Assembly: GCF_004664715.2 (NCBI RefSeq)
Contig: NC_051068.1
Coordinates: 49,698,953 to 49,762,952 of the forward strand
Direction of reading: 5' to 3'
Length of the DNA: 64,000 nucleotides
Source of the DNA: Peromyscus leucopus
Lineage: Eukaryota; Chordata; Mammalia; Rodentia; Cricetidae
How positions within the stretch are numbered: the first letter of the stretch is position 1; every line of letters starts with the position of its first letter. The notes under the pieces were generated by a model. That model did no database searches. It saw nothing but the letters and a program-made list of their open reading frames with translations, and had not been told where the DNA came from. Below, piece after piece: positions 35,161 to 46,889 of the stretch. Both the position numbers and the translations under genes were made by a program.

Positions 35161-37470
35161 GTAAAGGAAATGTGGATTTGAGTTACCAGATACCAATTTA
35201 TGTGATATAAATACTCTTAATTTAGATGCTTCTAAATTTACTATATGACATCTCTAAACATGTAGGAATATTAGATTGGGAAGATCTAAAATACATAAGC
35301 CTATATGAGCCAACTATATATCATCATGTAGTGTCAGCTTCTTTATTTTCTTACCAGGCTTCACTTGTACTTTCTCTGTAGAACCAAATGAATTAGCTAT
35401 TAAGGGTAATAAAATGTTCTGATATGATATCCTATTGGATATCTAGTTATGAAGAAGATTAAATAACAAAAAATGTATCTCAACATTATTTGAATATAAT
35501 AAAATAATAGAAATTTAAACACAAAATGTTCAATAATTTGTATTTGCCTTTAGCAAGTTATATTGCAGAGTTATTTTAATGTAGTGTAACATTTAAATTT
35601 TAGAATAACTACATAATTTATAAAACCAATTTGCAAATTAGATTTTACTTCTCAGAAGACTTTGATTTTATACAAGATTCATCTGTTTTAGTATTAGATG
35701 GTGCTACAATTACCAAATGATGTTTAAGAGCAACTGCAGTTTTCAAAAAAAACCATGAAAATATTAGCAAATACATGAATAATTTTCTCTCATACAAGTT
35801 GCAAGCAATTGTAAAATCAGCAAAACCAAATTTTATAACTTTCATTGAAGCAATTTCAACACATAAATAGGAAAATTGTTTTTGGAGTTAAATCACTGAA
35901 CCCTGACATTTTAGTGACTGTCTACAGCATTTTTCCAGCCATTCAAGGCACTTCAGAAGGGGATGAACAAGAGTAAATAGATTACTTGATTAGGTTGAGA
36001 GAGGTCTAGGCAATTCTTGTTTTACAATAAAAAGAAAACACTGTGGATTTCTAAACTTAAGTGGATATTGACTTCAATGATGGTGAAGATCAAGATTTAT
36101 TATCTCGAATGATAGTCAGCAGACTAGCTGATAGCTATTGACTTGGGGAAATCACAGCAGGCCACTGAACCACTGTTGACCCAAGAGAAAGATTTTCTTG
36201 TCCAGCACAGCAGGATAAGGCTAATCTTACATTAAAGTGACAGGCTGTGTTAGAGACAAGTACCATTAAAATCTTTTTTTTTACCATTTATTTGGTTTGT
36301 GATATTCTTCCATTATCTCACCACTGTAAGAACAGAGCAGTTAACTGTTGAATTGGAGTAAAAAATATCTGTGGTGATGTGTGTCTTGATTTCCTAGTAA
36401 GAATGGTAGTTAATGGGTCATTAAAAATAGCTTTGCTTAATACTGGGATAAGGTTAATAATAATTAAATCTTATGCTAAAGTTATGAAAGAACTTATGTA
36501 GCTTGTTGGGGTGTTTAATTTTATAAAAATTCACAGAATGAAAATTATTAGAATATAAGCAATTGTTCAAAAAATAACATGAGATAATTATTTATTTACA
36601 CATACGTTCTAAAATGTTTTTGGAGGTACATTAAAACACACAAATATTTAAGTCTTCCTGTTGTTGTTCTTGCATTCTTAAGGCTCAAACGACACAATTT
36701 GGAAACAAAAAGCCTTAGCTTTACTTTTGCTTATATGTGTATGAAGTAATCTTCTTGCTGAAAGAAGCAAGAAATATCTGATAGTTACTAGGCAATAACT
36801 CAGACAATGTGGCAAAATGTGTAAAATAAATAATCACAAAGAGAGGAGTATGGAAGAGATTAATATACTGCATGTGATATGTGAAGATGGCTGCAAATTC
36901 CTTAATATCTACTCTACAGTTGACTTTTCCAACTCAGATGAATATGAGCTTACTACTAGGGTAGTCTCAAGGTTTCCTCTTCAGTGACATCAAAACAGAA
37001 GGGAATTTCAACTGACCTTTCCATTTTTAATGCTTCACCTCATGGGATTTTTGTTTGTTTGTTTGCTTGCTTGTTTTGTTTTCCTAGAGTTTGTATCAAC
37101 ATATGTGAATGTTTTTCCTTTAGGTGGGTTTTTCACATTTCCAGATGTGAAGCTGGAGTCCATTGATAAGCTCTAGAAATTGGGATTCGATGTTTTGTAG
37201 AAAAGAACCAAGTTCTAATGTAGCAAACAATGTGGTTGCAAAGGGACCCCAGGTCCACAGGGGATCACAATCCAGCCAGCAGTTCAGTTCAAACTTGTGA
37301 GACCCTAATCAGAGAGCTCAGACATGCTAACCTGAAGCCGTAACCCACAGAAATGCCAGCTACTGAAGAAGTTTCTTGTGAAATTGCTAATTTTATGAAA
37401 ATGTGTTGAACAATTGTACAAATCTAGTGTAATTAAAGAAAGCAAATGGGTGTACTATGTTATTAAATGA
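35161..37470. other. unassigned AT-rich DNA
   Basis: No gene recognised. Holds a short (TTTG)n-like run at 37049-37078 and a T-run at about 36275. The frame at 36984-37166 (+) spans that run and is not convincing. Confidence 0.5.
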
Positions 37471-37640
37471 AGAAGAGCTGGGGAAAGGACACATGCCTTT
37501 AATCCCAGCACTAGGAGGTAGAGGCAGGTGGATCTCCATGAGTTCGAGAAAAGCTTAGTATACAAATAGAGTTCTCAGATAGCCAGGGCTACTCAGAGAA
37601 ACCCTGTCCAAAAATAAATCAATAGATAGATAGGTAATAA
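37471..37640 (+). repeat. B1 SINE, diverged
   Basis: 'acacatgcctttaatcccag', 'aggtagaggcaggtggatct', then a rearranged middle and 'cagagaaaccctgtcc' before an A-rich GATA-like tail. Confidence 0.8.
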
Positions 37641-37664
37641 GCAAAGACAATTTAAAAGCCATAT

Positions 37665-38165
37665 GCAATGGTTAGTCTTGGCCGTCAAATTGACTATATC
37701 TGGAATCAACTAAAAGATAAGTCACTAGGAACACCTGTAAAGAGCTCTCTCCATCATGTTATGTGAAGTGAAGACCCACCCATCCCAAATGGGGGCCGTG
37801 TATTCCTAAGGTAGCCAGATAAAGAGGATCCAAGTGGAAAAGTATTATTTTTTGCCTGTATTTCTTTTGTTGCCATTCCTTCATGCTGCCAAGTTCCTTT
37901 GCCCTGTCCATGTATTACTTAACTGCTATTAGCATTCATCACTAACATCTAAACCTACCTTCTTTTTCCTTCCAACATGAACTGAAGATCAGTTGCTCTC
38001 TAAGAATTCTCTAAGCCATCAGACCCAGACTGGGACTACTGAGACATCAGTCTCTACTGTCATTGTTGAACTACCCTGACAGTACCATTTAAGCCAATAT
38101 AATAAATTCTCTTGAAATATTATGTGGGATCTGCTCCTCTGGAGTGCCACGACAGATCCAGCAAA
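37665..38165 (+). mobile_element. old LTR/MaLR-like repeat
   Basis: Begins 'ggttagtcttggccgtcaaa' (the 'gtcaacttgac' type of start), with 'gaagacccacccatccca' and 'ccatcagacccagactggga'. An AATAAA at 38101-38106 is close to the right end. This layout is common to old mammalian and rodent LTR-like repeats. The subfamily is not determined. Confidence 0.45.
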
Positions 38166-38573
38166 TTAATATCTAACTGAAAGTAATGAATCAAGACTTG
38201 AAAAATAGAATTAACAAAACAAAGTAGATATACAGATATATAAAGCTGAAAGGAAATGGCACACTATAGAAGACATATAAACTATATTAGTTCTAATATA
38301 AAAGACAAAAGCAAAGGCTCAATCTTTTATCATATAATATGTAGCTGAATAATAATAATATATAGCTACAATAATACTTATCAAAAACTTTATCAACATG
38401 AGACATATGTTTTCCAAATCACTGAATATATTAAGATTAAATACACTTAACCAAATACACATGTATCTATGCATTTATATATGCTATACTCCATATATTT
38501 GTTTTTCAAACACAGTATGGGTCATTTCTCCTTTAAAAGAGAAGATACTAGTTTTTTTTTTCCTTTGTTTGTT

Positions 38574-38701
38574 TGGAGGCAGAGGCAGGCGGATCTTTGT
38601 GAGTTCGAGGCCAGCCTGGTCTACAGAGGGAGATCCGGAAAGGCACAAAGCTACACCCAGAAACCCTGTCTCAAAAAACAAAAACAAACAAACAAAGAAA
38701 A
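38574..38701 (+). repeat. 5'-truncated B1 SINE
   Basis: Starts inside B1 at 'ggaggcagaggcaggcgg' and runs to the A-tail. The sequence before it (ctttgtttgttt, 38562-38573) is complementary to the tail sequence 'aaacaaacaaacaaag'. Confidence 0.88.
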
Positions 38702-38737
38702 ATTACTTTTCTTCTTCATCTTTTCTCAACACCTTAA

Positions 38738-38927
38738 AAACTTAAAAAATGGCCGGGGGTGGCGGGGGGGATGGCTCAGAGGTTAAGAACACTGATTGAG
38801 AGGTCCTGAGTTCAATTCCAGCAACTACATGGTGGCTTACAACCATCTGTAATGAGATCTGGTGCCCTCTTCTGGCCTGCCGTCATACATGCTGTATACC
38901 TAATAAATAAATGAAACTTAAAAAATG
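38738..38927 (+). repeat. B2/B3 SINE with B1-like head, 14-bp TSD
   Basis: Perfect direct repeat aaacttaaaaaatg at 38738-38751 and 38914-38927. The body 'atggctcagaggttaaga' ... 'gagatctggtgccctcttc' ... 'aataaataaatgaaact' is B2/B3. The 5' end is not the usual 'ggggctggaga' but 'gccgggggtggcgggg', which resembles the start of B1. Confidence 0.85.
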
Positions 38928-40076
38928 TCTTAGTATGTATAATTAAAAGTAAAATAGTTTGTTTCCAGTTTTGCTGTAGTCAAGCCAAAAAATTGATGAT
39001 CTCAAATATTCTTACATAATCAGACCAACCATTGGAGAAAAAGAGTAATTTTTTCTATCTAATATTAAATCAGATTTCTTAGTATACATTATACATAATT
39101 AGAAAGATTTAGATAAAAGGCAGAAATACACAGTGTGTATATACCCATAAACGCACAAAAAGGGATTCATTTTCCATTGTTCTGCAAGTCAGTTTACTTA
39201 GCACAGTTACTGAATATTGTGCTACTTTATGTCTCTATGGTAGATAGTTCTGAGAATTATATAAAGTTCATTTATACTACTACTAGTTCAGTCTATACAT
39301 TAATCATTAATCAAGATTATATCATTGATCATATCAAAAAGTGCATTTAATAGAAAAATGCATGATTTCCCATTGTAATTTGTTATTCAGTAATTCAGAC
39401 AGACAAATCTATGAGGCATTTAGTATTCAAAAAGAACTTTATCCAATAATTTTCAAGTACAAAAAATGGTGATAGTGCTAACTTTGATATTTGAATCAAA
39501 TGTGGATGAATAAATGCAAGAAATAATTGAATAACCATGCATGTGCTGAATTCAGAGACTTGATATGCAAATAAAGCTCAGTAAAGATCATCTTACGTAC
39601 CAAGAGACATTACTATGATAACAACAAATATTTCCTTAAAGAACTAATGATCATAATTGTCTTCACATTAAAAAATATTTCGAAGAGACCTTCATACTGA
39701 ACAAGAGTGTTGAAAGCATAAGTAAGCCTGGAAAGAATTTTGACCAGTTATCAAGGCATAGGACAGATGCCCACTGCATCTCTCAGCATCTGGTATCAGG
39801 ATGGCTGAAGACATCCCTGATTCTGACTTTCCTGATTCAAGCCACAGGCACCATATGAAAGATGAAATTTTGGGAATAAAGCAAACCTCTTTGAATAGGA
39901 ACATCATGTGTTAGTGTGTGGGGGACAAGAGAGTTCAGTTTGATAATAGATTTGGGGTCACTGATATAAATATGCAAAATAGAACACTTCAGAGTTATTG
40001 ACTGCAGTAATTATGATTTTGTTTTAAAGAAAGAAGGAATAATAGATTTGTGGTAAATGCTGAATTTTGTGGGCAT
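38928..40076. other. unassigned AT-rich DNA
   Basis: No gene or repeat recognised. Confidence 0.5.
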
Positions 40077-40620
40077 GTGTTAATTTCTTTTCTTGTTGCT
40101 GCAGCGAAATACCTGACCAAAACACAACTTAACAAAAGAGGGATGTATTTTGACTCACAATTCAATGATGCCTTCTTTCATAGTGGGGAATAAGTGGCAG
40201 TAGCAATCTGAGGCAGCTTCTAGAGAATTGGTTATATTACTTCTAGAGTAAAAAAAGACAGAAATGAATGCTGATGCTCAGCTCATGAATTAGGTTTGTA
40301 TCTGTTGTGATAAAATACCATTTATTTATGACTAAAATTTCCAGATTGAAGTTCATTAATCAAAGTAGCATGGAATTCAAAGAGTAACAGTATATCCACA
40401 GTGAAGAGCAAAGCAAGGAGTTAGTGCAAACGTGACAGTGCTCAGGGGCTCTTATTTCAGTCCATGGTCTAGCCATGAAATGCTCATGTTCACATTTACT
40501 GAGTTTTCTTTTTTCAAATCGCTCAGTTAAGATTATTTCTCAGAGCTATGCCCCTGGGCCAACCTAATTTAGACAATTCCTCATTGAGACTCCATATCCC
40601 AAATTAACCATGATGATGTT
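40077..40620 (-). mobile_element. MaLR-like LTR fragments, antisense
   Basis: Two starts of the same type of antisense LTR: 'ctgcagcgaaatacctgacc' near 40101 and 'tgttgtgataaaatacca' near 40304, followed by a diverged body with 'cattgagactccatatccca' at the right. Either a nested pair or an internal duplication. Confidence 0.45.
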
Positions 40621-41754
40621 GAGGGGAACTCTGGGAAATAGAGATACCTATTTATTGTCAGTCTGGATAAGAAAGTTGATTTATTCCACAGGTTGGCCTC
40701 AGCAGGATCGCTGCATAATGCCATTGAACTCAGTGCCAATGGTTTATTTTTATTACATGAGAGAACAGAAGAAAGTACACATGGCATACAAGTAGAAATG
40801 TGTACTTGGCAGGACAAGGTGGCTGGGCAGGGTTAAAGTTCCATTATCTCACACATTCAGTGCCTCCCACTTCTAGAAATACCTATTAGGGCAGGCCTGT
40901 TCAGTAGAGCAGTCTCTGTGGTACAGTATTTCCTTTGTTTTAAAATGTGGCACCTTGGAGAATTTCCAACACAAGGACTAGCTTTGTCCTTTCTATTCGG
41001 TCCAGGATCTCACCTCATTGAATACTTCTGTTCACAGTTAGCTTGTCTTACCTCAGTTACTTAATTTGAAAAATCTTCACACACATGCCCATAATTTATC
41101 TCACAGATGCTTTTAGTTCCTGCCATGTTGACAATATTAACCATCACCAAACATAAAGGAAGATCAAATTCAATAAATGAATTTTAGAAGGTGGTATAAA
41201 ACAAAAGATTCAGATGAATTGGGAAACATGAATATCATGGAAGAAATGGAAAATAATGGATACAGAAGGAAACTATGGATAAACATGCCACATAATGTAG
41301 GGTTATAATAGACTATGTCTCTCAAAGCAGTGAGGCAGTGTTAATGAAGTACTGACTACAGAAGGCTAAATCATGCATTGGAACTGAGACAGAAGACACA
41401 TGTTATAAAACACAAATGTGGAGAACAAGCATAGAAAATAGTTTGAGAAAACATTAGTGTGTGCAGAATCAAGAGAATATCTAAAGAAGTAAATTTGAAC
41501 AAATTGTATATAATCAAGGAGTCAGAAGGGCAGATTGACTGATCTTGATCCTAGCAGAATCACAGTTGAGTGTGGTCAGGATCCATACTGATTGACTGCA
41601 TCTGTTTTGAACAAGGTGTCTCTTCTACATTGCCTGAGATTTATATATTTATACTAAATTGAAAGATTTTATGGTCTTAAATCTTTCACACATGGTAGCT
41701 TGGTTTCCACTTGAAATACAAACCATTTTTTTTGTTTTACATTGGAGATAGGAG
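40621..41754. other. unassigned DNA
   Basis: No gene or repeat recognised. Confidence 0.5.
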
Positions 41755-41900
41755 CTGTGAGGATGGATAGAACCTTGCCTAGGTTAGTGTAGGGGGATAA
41801 GCTGGGGGGAAGGCAGCGGGGTGGGAGGGGGGAGAACAAGGGAATCCGTGGCTGATATGTAAAATTAAATTAAATTAAACAAATAAATAAATTTTAAATA
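41755..41900 (+). mobile_element. LINE-1 3' terminus, severely 5'-truncated
   Basis: 'ggataagctggggggaaggc' ... 'gaacaagggaatccgtggct' ... 'gatatgtaaaattaaattaa' and an A-rich tail. Only the last ~130 bp of the L1 3'UTR is present (compare 46690-46820). Confidence 0.8.
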
Positions 41901-43482
41901 GGCTTAGGTATTTTTCAAGAATAAGAAAGAAACTGTCAAGTGGACATAAAGACTACACAGATACAGAAGAGCAGAGTTTATATGTTTTAAAAAGAAAAAT
42001 AATTTCTTGCTTAGAAGAAAATTAAAATCTCATAATATATGTTTTAACTATCAAACACTATGGAAGAAAACTGCTCAAAGTAAAGCAAAAATCACATAGA
42101 ATAAAATGTTTTTATAGATAGATTTAAATAAAAAATTAATTACTACAGCTGCCATTTGAATTCATTTTGTTGGCAAGTTTTATGAATGATCAAGTTTTTT
42201 TTTTTTAATGTAGAATTCAACTCCAGAAATAGCATCAGTGCTATTGAAATCAATAAAAGTAGGAATAGAATTTGATGTTCTTGTGTTAAGATTAGTTTTT
42301 CTTTACTGTCACTTATTTATGGTATAAATGTTCATTTTGGTCATTCCATCTATGCACTTTGAAAGGAATTATCTTTATAAGAGCTTTTGAAAATAGGAAG
42401 CCATGAACTAACTCAAACAGTTAAGTGAGAATTGAGAATGATTAAGTACATAAATGTTCTCCAGGGGCCAGAAAGGACAGGTTAAAAACTAAAAGAATCT
42501 AGAGATGATTGAAGAAAGGAAGGCAGAAATCTGAAATGGAAGAATAAAAAGCAGGCACAATGGTGTGGAGAGAGAAGGATATGTCTCCTGTGGTTTGCAC
42601 TTTTGAAAGATGAAAGGCATTTTGGCATTCCTAGAGTTAAACACGGGAATGCAATACTAGAGAGATCTGAGCAGTGATGTTATTGCTACCACATTAGTGT
42701 TAAATAAAAGGAGTATACCAAACATAGTGTGCAGAAAATACTGGATTCAATCAGTCTAATCTGTGCGACATGGATTCAGAGATTGACATGAAAGTTCATT
42801 TGAAAGATTAAAAAATACTATCCTGAACTTGAATATTAGTGGGTACAGTGATGGCAAATAAAGTAATTTTTAGAGAACTGGAAAGACTGACCTTTTTAAT
42901 TTGCAAAAAGGCAGAGAAATATAACATTGATCTATAATCTGTCTTCTGTAAGAGAACTGTTGTTTTCAAGTGCAATGTTTAGACTTAGATAATTGGACAA
43001 TAGCTAAGCATATCCTTAGCCTTAGTCTCTGAATTCAGTCTCTAGGAACTGATGTACACATTGTACTAATATTGTATTAGAGAGAGTAAATTTGGTAAGA
43101 GCTCTGTGTATTTCTTTTTGAAGTAACTTAAAATGTCATTTCCACAAATTATAATTTGTCTTTTTGCCAGTATATTTTTCTATTTTCATTTGTTTCACTG
43201 TGACTTTATTACTTACTTATAAATTCTGATGCCCATAAATATGTTTTTTAATATGTTAGGGTTTAAAGAAAATGGTATTAAATGTTTCCATTAATTTTTT
43301 TCATAATTTATTTTGAAGAATTTTATGATGAACACTCTATCATTACCTCTACCACTCATGCTCTCCAAATATTCTTAAATTTATGATATCTTGTTCTTTG
43401 ATTACAATTATCTGTAAATGTATATTTGAGTATATACATACATTCACAAGACATGTTTTTATGTTTATATATGTGCATGTAC

Positions 43483-43484
<2 letters not shown>
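41901..43484. other. unassigned AT-rich DNA
   Basis: T-run at about 42196-42206. No gene or repeat recognised. Confidence 0.5.

Positions 43485-43533
<49 letters not shown>
43485..43533. repeat. (GT)n microsatellite
   Basis: Uninterrupted GT run. Confidence 0.95.
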
Positions 43534-43534
<1 letters not shown>

Positions 43535-43639
43535 CATACAGACTAATCTATGGGAAAGCTTTTCATTTTAAAAATATAATTCTTTGTCTATATCTATTAA
43601 TTGTCTATACCACTTCATGAAGTATTGGGGCCCAATGAA

Positions 43640-44105
43640 ATTACCCCATCTACATAGCTACATCAGCTTTTGGTTTACTTATACAGATTTTGTTTTGGCA
43701 ACATTTTGCTGAGAATTCATAAATATAAATTCATCATCAGGCGCATTATTCCCTTTTGTCTTTTGTGGGATGACTCATCCCTAACAAGCCTGAGAGGTAG
43801 CCAGCCCAAACCAGTAATAAGATACTTTCTGAGAGCCAACCTAGGTCTGCCTAAGGGCCTTAGCAATAGCAGCTGAGACATGATCTGAGATGACCTGGAC
43901 CAATGAGAGGCAGCCATGTCGCACCAGCAGATGCATTTTTATCAGACCTTCCCCTGGGTGGAGGTGGAGGGTATACAAGGCTTGCCTCTTCCTGAATAAA
44001 ATGAGCTTGTTTCAAAATCCTCTCAGAGTCTGTGTCATTGACTCTGCACCTACTTACTCCCCCCCCCCCAAAAAAAAAGGGGAACAGCACAGGACCCTAC
44101 CACAG
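43640..44105 (+). mobile_element. ERV1-like LTR(s)
   Basis: An LTR with a CCAAT box at 43900-43904, a TATA-like 'gtatacaagg' at 43971-43980, an AATAAA signal at 43995-44000, then U5-like sequence ending in a C-run/A-run (44050-44080). Upstream, 'ttttgtcttttgtgggatga' ... 'ccctaaca' (to 43786) resembles the 3' end of the LTR at 26000-26382, so two LTR ends may be abutted here. Boundaries and TSD are not resolved. Confidence 0.6.
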
Positions 44106-44109
44106 ACTT

Positions 44110-44744
44110 TCATAATATTTCCACCACCTCTTCTTTGATGTTTCCTTGAGCCTTAAATGTAGGGGTTCTGTAGTGGATGAATCAGTTGGGGTTAGAAATT
44201 ATTCTCTGTATTTTGACCAGTTGATGATGATGACCAGTTGATGATCTCTATAATAGTCACCGTGGGTTGAAGATTCTTTGATATAGTATGAGAGCTATAA
44301 TTATGTGCATAAAAATGTATATTTAGAATACCATTGGAAACTGTACTGGCTAGGAAAATGGAAATTGTAGCCTCTCCTCCAGAGTCTATGATCTATGCAT
44401 CTATGCATGGTGAAGTTAACAGTACAAGAATGAATTTCCTCTTATTTCATAGACTTTAAGTCCAATTAGACAGTTAGTGGTTACCACCAATATAATAGCA
44501 CCACTAAGGCACCACTAAGTATGTCTTTCTCTGGAGAACTCTGCTCTGTCTACCAACCAACATCCAGGATTACCAGGAACCAAGAGAGCTGGCACATCCG
44601 GATCTCAGGTCTTTAGGGCTTCCATCTTGGCCATGCTTCAAGGGCAGATCATAGGTAGTCATGGCAGTTACTGGAAGCCTCAATGGGGATAGTACTTCCA
44701 GGTCAAAGCTGGAAAATCTACCCACTACAGAATAGTGTTTTGTA
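44110..44744 (-). mobile_element. LINE-1 3'UTR, antisense (old L1)
   Basis: 'cctcttctttgatgtttcc', 'ttgagccttaaatgtagggg', 'ttttgaccagttgatgatga' and 'ttaagtccaattagacagtt' fit the antisense 3' region of an older rodent L1. It is followed directly by antisense ORF2, so it is likely the same copy. Confidence 0.6.
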
Positions 44745-45565
44745 GTTTATATTATCAAGTTTTCATTAGCCATCTGGTGGTTGTAGGATATTTTGGTTAT
44801 TTCCATTTCCTAACTACTTAGCATAAAGTAGCAATGAACATGCCTGGACAAATATCTTTTGTATGTGATACGACAATCTTTTGGACTTGTGCCAAAGATA
44901 ATGTAGTTGTGTCAAATGGTAGACTTATTTTTAGCTTTTTGATAATTTTCCACTCCATAATGGCTATCATGTAAGGTACTGCCTATGATTTCTTCTATCC
45001 ATTTCAGACGTTTCAGGTTTTACATTTAGGTATTTGATTCATTTAATATTTCTAATATTTGTAGAAGATGAATGATATGGATCATTCTTCTGAATCTTAA
45101 CATTTAGATTTCCCTGAATGATTTTTGAAATTGTTTTATTTCTTTCCAGTGTATGTTTTTGGTATTTTCATCAAATGTTAGAGGAGTGAAGTTGTATGTT
45201 TTCATGTTGGGCCCTTTGAATTTGTTCCATTTTTCTACAAGTCTGTTTTTATGCCAATATCATATTGGTTTTATTATGGTGGATTTGTAATACCTCTTAA
45301 GCTATTGAATTTTAATCCCTCTAACATTTTTCCTCTCTCAGTCTTATTTTGGTTCTCCAGGGTCTTTTGTGATTCTGTATGGATTTTATGATAGCTTTCC
45401 TGTCTAGTTCTACAACAAAATAGATGAGGGACTTAGCTGAGACTGCATTGAATCTATAAATAGCTTTTGGTAGAATGATGATTTTTACAATATTCTACCA
45501 ATCTGTGAGCATGGGATCACTACCTGTTTTCTAGTTTCTTTTCATTATTTCATTTCTCAGATGTT
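44745..45565 (-). pseudogene. LINE-1 ORF2, C-terminal half, antisense (old L1, part 1)
   Basis: Antisense ORF2: 'taaagtagcaatgaacatgc' near the C-terminal end, then 'ttctacaagtctgtttttat', 'gactgcattgaatctataaa' and 'attctaccaatctgtgagca', which are recognisable ORF2 text in the right order. Many stops and indels. Reading to the right moves towards the L1 5' end. A SINE pair separates it from part 2. Confidence 0.8.
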
Positions 45566-45571
45566 AAAAAA

Positions 45572-45602
<31 letters not shown>

Positions 45603-45771
45603 GGTTTTTCGAGACAGGGTTTCTCTGTGTAGCTTTGCGCCTTTCCTGGAGCTCAATTGGTAGCCCAGGCTGACCTCAAACTCACAGAGATCCGCCTGGC
45701 TCTGCCTCCCGAGTGGCTGGAGAGATGGCTCAGCCGTTAAAGGCTAGGCTCACAACCAAAAAATTACCTTT
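45566..45771 (-). repeat. chimeric SINE: B1 fused to a B2/B3 head, with TSD
   Basis: Antisense B1 with T-tail (45580-45712) runs straight into a 45-bp sense B2/B3 head ('ctggagagatggctcagcc', then 'aggctcacaacc', to 45757). The whole unit is flanked by near-identical repeats aaaaaattac(c)tttt at 45566-45579 and 45758-45772, so both parts entered together. Confidence 0.8.
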
Positions 45772-45772
45772 T

Positions 45773-45868
45773 GAGGTCGAGGCCAGCCTGGTCTACAGAG
45801 GGAGATCCAGGAAAGGCGCAAAGCTACACAGAGAAACCCTGTCTCAAAAAACCAAAAAAAAAAAAAAC
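45773..45868 (+). repeat. 5'-truncated B1 SINE
   Basis: Starts at 'gaggtcgaggccagcctgg' and ends in an A-tail. It is opposite in direction to the B1 at 45580-45712, about 60 bp away. Confidence 0.88.
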
Positions 45869-45869
45869 C

Positions 45870-46203
45870 TTTATAGAGGTAATTCACTTCTGTGGTCAGG
45901 TTTATTTGTAGATATCCAATTTTCCTTGAGGCTACTGTGAATGGGGGTGAGTCCATGGTCTCCTTTGTAGGTTTGTCATTGGTATATAGAAAAACTATTG
46001 ATTTTTGTATATTGATTCTGTATCCTGTCACATTGCTGAATTCAGCTATCATTTCTAGAAAGTTTCTTGTAGAAAATTGGGGTTCTCTATTGTATAGTAT
46101 CATATCATTGGCAAGCAGGAATGGTTTTACTTCTTTCTTATTTGTGTCCCTTCAATTTCCTCTTCTTGCATTATTGCTTCAACCAGTATTTTATGCAAAA
46201 AAT
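45870..46203 (-). pseudogene. LINE-1 ORF2, middle, antisense (old L1, part 2)
   Basis: 'gtttgtcattggtatatag', 'ttctgtatcctgtcacattg' and 'atcatatcattggcaagca' are antisense ORF2 (reverse-transcriptase region), continuing part 1 across the SINEs. Degenerate. Confidence 0.8.
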
Positions 46204-46204
46204 C

Positions 46205-46835
46205 CAGTTTGGGGCCCCTCAGCCATTGGTTCATAGTTCATGCTATAGAGGCCCACAGAAATCCACAAAGATGCCCCCACAATAGACTGCTGTCAATGGT
46301 TGAGAGACAGCCCGAACTGACCTACTCTGGTGATGAGATGGCCAAACACCCTAAATGTCGTGCTAGAAACCCCATCCAATGACTGAGGGAACTGAATGCA
46401 GAGATCCACAGCCAGGCCCTGGGTGGAGCTCCGGGAATTCAATTGGCGAGAAATCTTGTATTCTATTAGGCTAGAAAATCTAAAAGAAATGAATGAATAG
46501 GTGAAACAGTTGATTGGCTTGATCTGTTTGGGAGGCATCCAGGCAGTGGGACCGGGTCCTATGCTCAGTGCATGAGTTAGCTGTTTGAAACCTGGGACTT
46601 ATACAGGGACACTTGGCTCAGCCTGGGAGGAGGGGACTGGACCTGCCTGGACTGAGTCTACCAGGTTGATCTCAATTGTCAGGGGAATCTTTGCCCTGGA
46701 GGAGATGGGAATGAGGGGTGAGCTGGGGGAAAGGTGAGGGGGGTGAGAGGGAGAGAACAAGGGAATCTGTGGCTGATATGTAGAATTAAATTATATTGTA
46801 AAATAAAATAAAAGAATACAAGTTTTCAAAATACT
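46205..46835 (+). mobile_element. LINE-1 3'UTR inserted into the old L1, mosaic 5' end
   Basis: From 46250 it is sense 3'UTR ('gacctactctggtgatgag', 'aggcagtgggaccgggtcc', 'gaacaagggaatctgtggct') with an A-rich tail. The first ~35 bp (46213-46247, 'cctcagccattggttcatag') are the antisense of a 3'UTR block that is missing from the sense part, where an unrelated AT-rich stretch sits near 46455-46500. This suggests inversion during insertion. Confidence 0.75.
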
Positions 46836-46889
46836 CCTTTATAACACTCTCAATTTCTTTCTTATCTGTTTCATGTAGTTGAAATATTT

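Noticed and set aside
42450..42700. Possible exon or retrocopy
   Set aside because: Slightly lower AT content and some gene-like wording, but no open frame of useful length and no recognised similarity.
43640..44105. Host gene promoter (CCAAT, TATA, then AATAAA within 100 bp)
   Set aside because: TATA and poly(A) signal only ~15-25 bp apart and the sequence context are those of an LTR (U3-R), not of a host promoter.
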